From positions 41,936,271-42,000,270 of the forward strand of contig CM042088.1 of NCBI GenBank assembly GCA_023512835.1: 64,000 nt of DNA, in the 5' to 3' direction. Origin of the DNA: Taxillus chinensis (Eukaryota; Streptophyta; Magnoliopsida; Santalales; Loranthaceae). The position numbers were made by a program, and so were the translations under genes. A model generated the notes under the pieces. That model made no database searches. It had not been told where the DNA came from and worked only from the letters and a program-made list of their open reading frames with translations. Positions 1 to 10,149 of the stretch are shown in pieces. Position 1 is the stretch's first letter; every line of letters begins with the position of its first letter.

Positions 1-349
1 TCATTTTTGTCACGGATGCATAATAATGATTTGGATGGTAATGTGGAACGGACCACACTTCTCATTTATTAATCATTAGAACGCCATAACAAACCAGAAA
101 TTATTAAATGAGGCCTGCATATATGATAATTGAATCTAATAAGCAAAGGGCGGGCAATGCTAAGTATAATTGGAATTAGGTAATTTTTGGGTAATCGTGA
201 CGATGTGGCAGCCTACTAATTCATCGGGAGGGAAAAGAAAAAAGAAAAGAAAAGATCATAGTTGTTCAATCTCTCACGATTACGCGAAGATACTGCGAGC
301 CAGTTGTACAAATATTTATTCAATAAGCAAATGCGTGATTTTCGTTTTG

Positions 350-800
350 GACTCGCGCAGTTTTTAAGTGCGTTTGTGACATTTAAAATTTTTTTTTCTT
401 ATATATGTCTTGTATTTCCTACCCTCGAGCAATGTGAGGTAATATTTCAATAATCTCCTCCTTTATCACGCATCACCCATATACCATAGACTTGAGAGAT
501 ATACCTATGAAACTGAAGATTTCTTACAACTCCCACTACAATCCATGTCTTGTGGAGAGATTAGACCGGTTCAATATTAAGGTACACCAATAGGACACGC
601 TACTCGATCGCATCACGCGAGAAAGACTTTTAATATCATAAAACACGTAACAGAGATAATTAAGCCCAGGTTATGATACTAGTTTGTTAGAATCGGATAA
701 CAAAAGTCAATTACGTGTTATAATATTATCCACTTATTATATTGACCCGTACGACTTTAAAATATCTTGACATTTATAACTTTATTTTCATGCCTTAATT
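350..800 (+). repeat. Dispersed repeat family, copy A
   Basis: This stretch shares an ordered set of motifs with 7070-7400 (on the other strand) and with the NEK intron at about 40690-41470. The shared motifs are a Cys/Thr-poor AT tract, 'tttatcac', 'ttcttacaactccc', 'cttgtggagagat', 'gaaagacttttaatatcat' and 'tagtttgttagaat', then 'acgactttaaaa' followed by 'tgacattta'. The last block (about 750-800) resembles the first (about 355-415), so the copy may carry direct terminal repeats. No protein is encoded. The order of the shared blocks is seen directly; calling it a non-autonomous transposon is inference. Confidence 0.55.
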
Positions 801-879
801 TTTTTTTTTTGCCTCCAAATAAACAACCCAACAATATATATAAGAAAGTATATAGGAATGGATGCGTGTACATGTGTTT

Positions 880-1150
880 CTGTTTTTAATATAACGAGTA
901 CAATAATATTTGGTTTTCACGAACTGTTCCTCCATGCATATATTTATTTACAGAAAATTTGTATAATTTCATTGACTTTATCGGGTGCTGTGCTGCATGC
1001 ATGTGCACCCGTTTGAGTTTCTAATATAACGAGTACAATAATATTTAGTTTTCACGAACTGTTCCTCCATGCATATATTTATTTATAGAAATTTTGTATA
1101 ATTTCATTCACTTTATCAATTGCTGTGCTGCATATGTGTGCACCCGTTTG
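880..1150. repeat. Tandem duplication of about 135 bp
   Basis: Two head-to-tail copies begin at about 887 and 1022. Both contain 'taatataacgagtacaata', 'cacgaactgttcctccatgc' and 'tgtgcacccgtttga'. Differences are scattered point changes and a small indel, so the duplication is old but not ancient. No coding content. Confidence 0.85.
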
Positions 1151-2621
1151 ATTTGTTCTTTGATTTTTTTTACTCATTTTCTTAATAATTAAATCTTACC
1201 AACGTGACTGGTCAAAATTTTTTAAAAATTTTTTACGCTGAGAAAAAAAAAACACAAAAAGTTCATTAGACGATTTCTAAACACAACTCTAATATACTGT
1301 CCTTTAAGACCTCGTCAATCTTTGGATACAAAAAAGTGAAGGAAAGAAATTTTTTAATTTCAATTTATTTAATAATAAATCTTGCAGGAGACCGTTTCAA
1401 AACGGTAACGTTTTGATAAATCTTGCAGTAGGCCCGTGATGCAGATCGCTGGGTCGACTCAGTCCGCCATACTGAACCCGCACGTCCTCGGGCCTTTTAT
1501 ATGAACCAGATGATCATCAATTCATCATCATCATCTTGGAGTTAATTAATTAACATCAGACCAATAATTTGTGTATACAAACAACATGAACAGAAATGGC
1601 AACAGAGAAAAAAAAAATCAATATGTCGTGAAATGGGAAAAATTAGACAGGATTTGGATTCTAGATTCTACTTTCATTGAACCCAACAAAAAAAAAAAAT
1701 TTAAAAAATCAGAAATGGTATATCAGAGAAATGGAGTCAACGTGAACTTGCTCCACCGGGCTTGAAATGCCCTCTCTCCAGCACCTGAACCCTCCACCTT
1801 AAAAACCAGTTTAGCTTGTGGTCGTCGGCGAAGATGCGGTCGCACGTACATGTCCCTGTTCCTGATTCGGGTCACGGATCTCAAGGACATGCCCAAGCGA
1901 GAGCTCCGCGTCGCCTCCAACCACATTCTCTCGATCTGTTTTCCAAGACAACCACCCCGGGATGGTGCGGCTCGCAAGGTCTTTTGATTTGAACATTTTG
2001 CAAGCTCTCGTTGTTTAATTTGTTCTTCTAGCTAGTTTATTTATTTATTTATTTATTGAGGTTTGATTTTAAATCTTTTCTGCTTACAAGATGATGATTG
2101 TCAATTAATTAACTCAGTCCGCCCTGGTACTTCAGCGTCTTGTATTCCAAGTTCAGTTCTCAGAGCAAGTTCATTGATGGCCATAAATAGCTTTTTCACC
2201 GTCTACACAAGTCGTTAACCGTAAATTATTACAAGAAGCTTATATAGAAAGCTACAACTATTCAAATTAATTTCTAATATTTACAAAATCAGTTAATATA
2301 TGCATAATTGATTTAGTAGAATGCATCAGGAGATAATGACAAATCCTCAATTGTCAACATATTTCTTAAGTTAATGTATAGATATCACTCCCGTATGATT
2401 TGCTAATATACCCATTAAAAACTTACTTGGATATACAAGTTGACTTTTAGTAATGCAAGATATATCGATCTTTCAACTAATCTTTGATATCGTATCTTGT
2501 TGGTAAGAATTTGATATGGATGCATGCCAAGCTTTAGATTTTCTATCATAAAAGTGCTAATAACTAGACTACATATTGTCATGTCAGTTTCTCTAAAGCC
2601 TATTTTCATTGACAAAAAAAA
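1151..2621. other. Spacer with a short GC-richer patch, no gene called
   Basis: Mostly AT-rich spacer. A GC-richer patch lies at about 1790-1985. On the + strand it can be read for roughly 50 codons (1832-1986) in a frame with an ordinary amino-acid mix. A second short protein-like stretch lies on the - strand at about 2105-2187. I recognise neither product, and neither has a convincing start, splice context or full length. They may be relics of captured or dead genes. Confidence 0.3.
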
Positions 2622-2830
2622 CACTACAAGATTTCGCCATTGAAGTCGCAGTTTTTTAGTGGGGTTTTTAAAGAATGTCGCCTTAAATAGTTTATGCCGG
2701 CATTAATTCAAAATGCCACTACAAAAAAATTATTGTAGCATTTCGTAATAAAATCGTCACGACAGATTCATGATGTATCTACACTCAAAAAAACGCCATC
2801 CCAATTATACATGTACCGGCATTAAAAAGA
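2622..2830 (+). mobile_element. Possible CACTA-type transposon end
   Basis: The stretch starts with 'cactacaagatttcgcc', which has the CACTACAAG terminal signature of plant En/Spm (CACTA) elements. It is followed by short repeated 'ccactacaa' and 'gccggcatta' motifs of the sort found in their subterminal regions. I could not find the matching inverted end or a 3-bp target-site duplication, so this is at best one surviving end. Confidence 0.35.
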
Positions 2831-2934
2831 CATCTGCTTATTAAACCTTTAATATTGACACTTCATTTCCAATAAAAACTTTAACTAACCAAGATTTTTT
2901 TTATTTCAAATTCACAAGCAAGATGAATTACAAT

Positions 2935-3400
2935 GCTTCCTTTTCTTTTGGATCATTCTAGTCATTATCATATCATCAATGTACACAATAAGAGCATTAA
3001 TCTTTCCTCGATAGAGTTAATTTGCTGGTATCCAAAAGACTTCATAAACTTGTGAACCCTTCAAACCACGCTTTAGGAGATTGCTTCAACTCATATGAAG
3101 CCTTTTCTTAATAATAGTGAAGAGTCGTTTAGGAGGAAGCTCCAAATATATATACTTTTTTTGGAGAGTTCCATGGAAGGAAACATTTTTAACATCATCA
3201 AACTATTAACCACAAAGGATAATAAAATATGAACAACATTACTTTTCGCCACTAGTACAATGTCTCAACATAATCAACGGCATAAATTTATGTATACCCT
3301 AAGTCAAGCTTTGAACCATTCAATGGCTCCATTAGCTTTGTATTTAATGGTAAAGATGCACCTCCAACCAATGACTTTCATGTTGGTAGGTTTGTATTTT
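2935..3400 (-). pseudogene. Decayed Ty1/copia reverse transcriptase fragment
   Basis: Read on the - strand, this region gives a broken series of copia Pol motifs in the right order. First, at about 3360-3310, comes the 'FTIKYKANGAIEWFKA' block that precedes the RT palm. At about 3090-3060 comes 'LKQSPKAWFEGFT'. At about 2990-2960 comes 'ALIVYIDDM', the copia form of the RT catalytic YxDD motif. Several stop codons and frame changes separate the blocks, so it is not functional. No LTRs, integrase or RNase H were recognised around it. The motifs are seen in the sequence; the family assignment rests on their order. Confidence 0.8.
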
Positions 3401-4159
3401 AAGTAAGCTGATCCACAACAAATGTATATGTTTTCACTCATAAAAATAGTCGTGTTTTTTTAAGGTTGTGAAATTAATATTACCTAGTGGTTTAGGTTAT
3501 TCCATTTGAAATTAAACCTTATAAAAATAAGGAAACCTATGTATTTACCTGCACACCATCACAATTTAGCATTTGTGACTTTGTTAGAGCCTCAATGATG
3601 AAAGACTCACAATATCTCAAACATTACTTGTCAAATATTTATTTATAACTATTATTAGACTAAATTCGTATACTTCTAAATTTATGTAATCTTTCCAATT
3701 TAGTTTTTTTGTGTTAGCTGATTTAAAATATGATTTTTTTGAATTGTTAAATTATTTTATATATTTATTTGTTTGTAAAATTTTAGTATCTTAAATTTTA
3801 TAGTTTATTAACATTTTAATATCTTAACACTTGTGAAGATATAAGTGAGCAAAAATCAAATTGACATATTAACTAAAATAGTTAATATAAATAAATTAAA
3901 GTTGTATGCAACTCTAATTAGTTTTCAAGAATAGTTGACTCATAAAGAAGTACTATAGGTGTGAAAATAAATTAAAATTAGCTTTCAAATAAGAAACTAT
4001 TAAGAATAATGACTTGTCAATAAGTACACGTTTTTATGTCGTCAAAATTCTCACTAAGTTTTGCCTCAAAAGCTGCAATGCCAAATGGGTGGTTTAACTT
4101 CAAAAATGGATGACTTGCATTTTCACAGCAACAACAAACCATAACTTAGATGCACAACA

Positions 4160-5556
4160 TGTAGAAATTGGCTCAAATTCCTCAATTTAGTAGCCGTCCA
4201 AATGCTTTTGCAAACAAAGCCAACTGGAGCATAGAGTTTATCAAAGTTGGTCAACTGAAACATTGAGTTTGTCAAAGTCACTCAACCAACAAAGACTTTA
4301 GCCTCTGTTTGTTTTCTTATCTTATATTATAAAAATGTGTAATTGCAAAACAAAGAAAAATGGAGAAAAGAAAATTTGTGAGAGCTAAAGGCAGAGGTTG
4401 TAAAATTCAAATATATTGATTTTTTGTTCTCCTGTGAATGTAGGCAAATTGTTGAATCACGTTAAATTTTTCATGCTCTTGTGTGTGTATATGTGACTCA
4501 GGGATCAAATTCCAACATTGCTTGAACTAGGGGTGAAATCAGTTCGGTTTGGATCGGTTTAAGCCATTTTTCAAACCAATTTGATGTGTTTCGATTTGGA
4601 CAAAATCAAATCAAATCAAACCTATTGCTTGAACCAAACCAAATTGGACCGAACTGATTCGGTTTGGTTTGGTTCGGTTTGAACCGACGGTTTGAATTAT
4701 TATCAGTTTGGATCAATTTGAGTCGGTTTAATTCATAAATTTTTGAGTTCTTAAAATTTAAATGATGTAAAAAAAAGTAAATAGTGTGTAAGCATATCAA
4801 TACTAATACATGTTAAATTTATAATTATAAGTCTCAAAATTTGATAATATAATTCACAAATACAACATATCAAGTATTAACAAATAATCTTAAATAAATA
4901 AATCCCAAAATATAAAATAAAAATAGAAAATAAATAAATAACAATATTATTCGGTTCGGTTTGGTTTAAACCGCAATTTTGAAATCTCAAACCAAATCAA
5001 ACCAATATATTATTCAGTTTCAAACCAAACCAAACCGATTTTTATTCGATTTCAACGGTTTGATAAATTGGCAGTTTTGGCGGATCAATTTGGACCGATT
5101 TCGGCGGTTTGACGGTTTAGAATTACACCCTTAGCTTGAACTTGATTAACATTTCTCGAAATTGTGCACCTTCGAGTGCCAAACGCCTTCTGGCGTATTA
5201 GGAGCATAGTGATCATTATTTGAACAATTCTTACCAGTGTGAAGATTTGTAGAAATTGGCTCAAATTCTTTAGTTCAGTGGTTGTCCAAAGACTTTTGCA
5301 AACAAAGTCAAGAGCATGGAGTTTGTCAAAGTTGGCCAACCAACAAAGACTTTAGCTTCTGTATGTTTTCTTTTCTTGTATTATAAATATGTGTAATTGT
5401 GAAACAAAGAAAAACATAAAAAAGAAAATCTTTAAGAGCTAGAGAGGTAGAGATTGTAAAAGTCAAATATAGTAATTTTTTTCTCATGTGAATATAGGTA
5501 AATTGCCGAACCACGTTAAATTTTACGTGTTATATATGTGTGACTTGATCCTAACA
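4160..5556 (+). mobile_element. Small LTR-like (TRIM-like) element, interrupted
   Basis: Two related direct repeats, 4160-4517 and 5248-5556, both start with 'tgtagaaattggctcaaatt' and both end in 'aaca'. They share 'caacaaagactttagc', 'tgtgtaattg' and 'acgttaaattt'. Once the hAT element at 4528-5133 is removed, only about 120 bp separates the two. That matches a terminal-repeat retrotransposon in miniature: TG...CA repeats and almost no internal region. Flanking bases (caaca / caatc) do not make a clean target-site duplication, and I see no certain primer-binding site. A plain tandem segmental duplication is therefore possible. Confidence 0.5.
4528..5133. mobile_element. Non-autonomous hAT element, 606 bp, inside the LTR-like element
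   Basis: The ends are 'taggggtgaaat' and 'attacaccctta', inverted repeats matching at 10 of 12 positions. They are bounded on each side by the identical 8-bp sequence 'gcttgaac' (4520-4527 and 5134-5141), an 8-bp target-site duplication as hAT transposases make. The interior is noncoding and full of 'ggtttggtt/aaccaaacc' subterminal repeats plus AT-rich filler. It inserted 10 bp downstream of the left repeat of the surrounding element, so it is younger than that element. Confidence 0.85.
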
Positions 5557-7069
5557 CAATCTATAAATAAGCATAGCCATTTGCACTTCCCGTTCATCCT
5601 AATTTTTGCAAAAATTATAAAGAGATATAATTATAAAAGAGAATTAATTATTTGGGTATAATTAGGTATTAAAATTATAGAATTGAGCGTTTGTAAACTT
5701 GTCATATGTTTCTCGAATAATATTGTTGTAATTTTATAGATGTAGATTTTTTTTTGAATCATGGAAAAAATTTTGTATGTCCGATTTTTTATTTCTCATT
5801 TTCTCCAATAGGTAGATGAATGAGGCAATGGTGGTGAATCGCCAAAAAATAAAATCAAAGAAAGCCTGATAAGGATGGCAGAGGAAGAGATAGTTGTGTT
5901 GTGAAGACTGTAATCTAAAGGGTAAGATTATATCTCGGTTTAGTGTTTGTAAGGGGGTGGAAAATATTTTGTGTGATAAGATATGGGAGATCAATCAATG
6001 GTAAAAAAATGCGGAGAGTTTGGGCTTAAATTTTTGGGTTGGAACTTGAGCTTGGGTATGAGAAACGGACTTGTAAATGGGCATTTGAGATGAACCCATA
6101 CGAACCCGGCCGAGCCTGAACGTGTCCATGAGTTGAATGCTAATAGGCAGGCTTGGGTATATGAAGCTAGTAAGGGCATTCAGTTTCCTATTTTAATACT
6201 TTTCTTACGGGATAAATTTTAGGTTTTAATGAAAATAAATCCCTACCTGCTTTTGGGAAATAGGATTTGAGAATAAAATTTATATAGTGAATTCTTAACT
6301 ATTTATTCTCAAAAAAAAATTCATATAATTTTTTTATGTATTCCTTTGTCCATGGACTTTTGAGTGGTTATAATAATTGGAAGAAAAAAATAGTAAAAAA
6401 ATATTTTAGGAAATAGAGATAGTGATGAGCAATGAAATATGAAAAGTTTTTTGTACATTCACCAAAATATGAATGAAGACTCAAAAACAAATATGAATGT
6501 TATAAACTTTATACTATGATTGAACTCAGATTTAAAAATCGTTTAAAACAAACCGAGCTTTTTGTGAACCGAACCAGCTCATTAATAATTCTAATCTCAA
6601 TCATATTATTAATAATCCTAATATCAAGTGATCGTTTCAAAATAATTAAATTATTTTACTCAAAGGAATCATATTAGTAGAATGAAAAAAAAAACTAAAG
6701 AAGAGCACAAACTTAGTTTACTTTTTTTAACCACAATAGTTTAATAATTAGTCATTTGCTATTATAATTTGATTTTGTTGAATTACAAAACCAAAGCATA
6801 TATATAGACAAACATACAAAATTAAGTTGAAAGACACATTATGAAAAGGGAAAAATAAAATATCATGCAGCAGGTAAAGTTAACGTCTCGTACTAATGAA
6901 AGTTGAATCACAGTCTAGTGTTCCACTTATAGGCCGATTTTTTGAAAAATATTAACCAAATATGTTGAAATACTTCATGCTTGAGCGTCCAATGCAAATT
7001 TTATCACCTTGTGAATTTAACTTATATTTATGTTTATGTTATATTTATTGAGTTATATTTATGTTACTG
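5557..7069. other. AT-rich spacer, no gene seen
   Basis: No open frame with protein-like composition and no splice-linked exons were found on either strand. A small GC-richer patch near 6040-6170 holds 'cgaacccggccgagcctg', a type of sequence often found near the ends of plant DNA transposons, but I could not define its limits. Confidence 0.5.
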
Positions 7070-7400
7070 ATGCGTTTTAAAATCGTACAGGCCGAAGTAA
7101 CGAGTCTAAAGCGGATAATATCGTAACACTTAATTGGACATTTACTTATGTCAGATTTTAACAAACTGATATTAGAGCCTGATTATTCTATTGTTATCCT
7201 TATTAATTGTTCCGTGATATCAAAAGTCTTCTCGATGTTGTATGATTGAGCGGTGTGTCCTGTTGATGTAGCGATATTCGAGTTATGATGTCACTTTAAT
7301 ATCGAATCGGTTTGATTTCTCTATAAGGCGTGAATTGAGGGAGAGTTACAAGAAATCCCGAGTTTCGTAGGTGTATCTCTAACCTAAAGCATACATCAAT
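7070..7400 (-). repeat. Dispersed repeat family, copy B
   Basis: On the - strand this reads through the same block order as the copy in the NEK intron. Shared blocks include 'actctccctcaattcacgcc', 'tatagagaaatc', 'atcgagaagacttttgatat' and 'ggataacaatag', then 'tctaatatcagtttgtta' and 'acgattttaaaacgc'. The match to copy C is close enough to see by eye over about 300 bp. Noncoding. Confidence 0.7.
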
Positions 7401-7800
7401 GTGTGACGAAGTAAAAAATTATTGGAATACTTGTCTCTTGCTTAACAGCATCACAGACCTTTATATTCTAACAACAACCAAAACCAAAATCTGACCAATC
7501 TGTATTTAGTTTCGACCGGTTTCTTGTTTTGTTTCAAAAACTGGCGTGTTGGGCCGATTATCGAGATATTGGTTTTTCAGCTTTTACCCTGTTTACATTG
7601 ACAGCCTAATCCAACAAGAAAAAATACAAATACAAATAGGAAGCAGAAGTGAACTGCTTTTATTTATGCGTTGGGATACATTGCCACCTCATTTAAGCAT
7701 ATATTTATATATATATATAGAGAGAGAGAGAGAGAAGCATATATAACAAGGCATCCCATGGATTATCCGCAGATTAGAATCCGAAGCTTGAAACAGCCTT

Positions 7801-9938
7801 CTACACATGGATCTTTTGTTGAACCACCCAGTCGGAGAAACGGGTAAGGGTGTGTTGGTCGGAGCGGTAATGTTTCTGGGTAAACTCCTGCAGAAGTGGC
7901 CATGTGAAATCTGGGTAGGCTCTCTTGTTTTGGGCCTCTTCAACTAGCTTGGTTGGGGGTGCCACAATCTTGTCACCCATTGGGTTCATAAAGTAGGCAA
8001 TCGATGTTCTTGTAGTGCGACTGTTCACCACTGCTCTGTGCAAGCAACTCTTGTAAATTCCATTTGTCATGGCCTTGCAGGAAAAAAAATATATAAAAAC
8101 CTTCATTAATTATCATAACTTATCTTACCGGTCTCCACACTACGCTCCAAGGAAGAACCAGACTAGCTAGGCCCGGCCCATGTAGACCATTTTGTTTTTT
8201 TTGAACAATAGGCGCATTAAATGAAAACTATATATATATATATACATGATAATTGAAATCAATATGTAGTGGTGTTTAAAATGAGAATACATACAGAGAG
8301 AGTGTCGCCAATGTTGATAATAAACGCATCCCGAACGGGGGTCACAGCCTGCCATTCGCCATCAACGAACACCTGGAGACCACCCACTTGATCCTCGTGG
8401 AGGATAGTGAGGGAAGTGGGGTCGTTGTGAGGCCCTGTCCCTAACACAAGGTCTGATCTTTGACAAGGTGGGTAGTAGTTCAATCTTAGTATGGAGTCGT
8501 TCTCATCGAAGAAGTCCTTGAAATGGGCTCGATCACCGCTGCCGAGGAGGCTGAACCCCAATAGCTCCATGATTTGAAGTGCCAGTTTGTTCATAGCACG
8601 ACAGTACTCCTGATAGAGCCTCCTATATATATAGCCAAACCATAAAATCAAATATATCAGAGAATGTCTTATTAACTACATGTGTATACCATCGTGCATT
8701 TAAGTTAAGGTTGTTTATCCAACACATAGTTTAAAGATTATTAAAATTTGAATATATATATATATATATATGCCTTATATATTACGTATATATAAATATA
8801 TAACTTTGGTAATTAAAAATGTTTATGCAGGAATATTTATTAACAGAAACATGTGCCACTTATTTTGCTTTACTAATTTTCTAGTTAAGGCGTCATATTT
8901 GTCAGCTGGGTCATAAAAAAAGTGAATGCAAGAAAACATTAATAGAAAAACAAAACACATAAAAACGATTCTGTAAGCTTTCGTGTCCCCAGACCAACTG
9001 ATCTTATGCTTCATAATTTTAACAAAGTGAAATTATTATTGTTTTTAAAAACTATAGGCATAGATAAACTTTTACCGCCCACAAATATTTTTAAATTTAT
9101 AACTATCAACATTTTTAAAAATAATACCATTATAACAAATATTCTCAAAATATAATTTCGCTATCGAGATTTCATATATAACAAACGTGTGGGTAATTTT
9201 TTTAAAATTGAGTGGTTTTTTCAATAAATATTTTCTCACAACAATAATAACAAACATTTTTACGCAACCGTGGAACATCGTGACTATGCATGGCGAGTCG
9301 TTTTTACGTTGTATCTCTCACGTGACGACCATTTTGGCAACTTCACAATTTACAGCTGGCACAAGTGTAGATAGAGAAGAAGAAAAGCAAAGCAAATTCG
9401 TTTTACGTGCGTACCCGAAGTCTTTAAACTCCTGCCCCAACACGTCCAGAGCATACTTCTCCACCATATTGGTCACAGAGTCCTCGCCGCCGCCGCCGCC
9501 GCCACCGGCAGCGTGCCTAAACGACATCGTTTCCTTCCACGGCAGGTTGCTGCTAAACCTGCCCGTAAAGCTACTAGCATACCCGTAGCTCTCCCCGGCC
9601 TTCCTTTTGGCTCTCTCCTTCTCCGCCAGTGGCATCCCAAAGAACGACCCTAACATGTCATGAGCTCCGGCCACCAGCGACGGATCCACACCGTGATTCT
9701 TCACCATGAAAAACCCGTGCTTCCGGCAAGCCTCGTCGACAAGCTGGGCAGCATGCTTCCTGGCAGCGGCGTCGCCGGAGAAGAATCCGGCGAGGTCCAT
9801 TACGGGGACTTGGATCTTCCGGGTGGCCTCGAGAGACAACGGGCGGTCCTCTTCCGGCCATACAAATTGAGGGTGGATGTCGGAGCGGCTGCTGAGGATT
9901 GATGGGTCGAAGACGGGAGGTTGAGATATTTCTTGCAT
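7801..9938 (-). CDS. GA20ox: Gibberellin 20-oxidase
   Basis: A 2-oxoglutarate/Fe(II) dioxygenase that would carry out successive C-20 oxidations turning GA12/GA53 into GA9/GA20, a soluble and rate-controlling step of gibberellin synthesis. Exons: 9938-9415, 8622-8295 and 8073-7801 (374 aa, normal family length). Introns are GT-AG and phases fit. The start at 9938 (MQEISQ) follows a pyrimidine/A-rich leader. Family-specific motifs are present: LPWKET (residues 132-137), NYYPPC (223-228) and GTGPHNDPTSLTILH (236-250). Iron ligands are His240, Asp242 and His296, and the 2OG-binding Arg306/Ser308 are intact. Oddities: the usual HCD triad centre reads HND, a run of seven glycines coded by a GCC-type repeat follows residue 143, and a long GT repeat lies just upstream. 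GA20ox is favoured over GA3ox or GA2ox because of LPWKET and the GTGPH block. The paralogue number cannot be assigned. Confidence 0.95.
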
Positions 9939-10048
9939 TTTTTTTCTTTTTTTTTTTTTTTTTTGGTATCTGGGTTTGTGTTGTGTACGCCTATGTATGA
10001 TCAAGTGAAATGGGCTGTGTGTGGTTTGGTTTACGTGGAGGACGCTGG

Positions 10049-10060
<12 letters not shown>

Positions 10061-10104
<44 letters not shown>
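10061..10104. repeat. (GT)n microsatellite upstream of the GA 20-oxidase
   Basis: About 22 TG units, preceded by a short TA run (10050-10060). The tract lies 123-166 bp upstream of the GA20ox start codon, in its leader or core promoter. Length variation here could affect expression, but that is inference. Confidence 0.95.
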
Positions 10105-10105
<1 letters not shown>

Positions 10106-10126
10106 CATATATATAATATATATAAT
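10106..10126 (-). promoter_or_regulatory. TATA-like element upstream of the GA 20-oxidase
   Basis: Read on the - strand, the sequence contains 'ttatatatattatatatatg' immediately before the CA/GT repeat, about 170-190 bp upstream of the coding start. It is the only strong TATA-like string close to the gene. It is also low-complexity DNA, so the call is tentative. Confidence 0.3.
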
Positions 10127-10149
10127 GGGAAAGCATGGCGTTTGCTGAT

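Noticed and set aside
1723..1996. Overlapping 61- and 84-codon frames on the - strand
   Set aside because: They have Arg/Ser-biased composition, overlap a better-looking + frame in the same GC patch, and have no motif or splice context.
5085..6179. Several 60-86-codon frames on the - strand
   Set aside because: They fall across the hAT and LTR-like repeats and adjacent spacer, have low-complexity composition, and match no known family.
9187..9588. 133-codon frame on the + strand
   Set aside because: Antisense shadow of GA 20-oxidase exon 1 and its intron; the proline run is the complement of the glycine codons.
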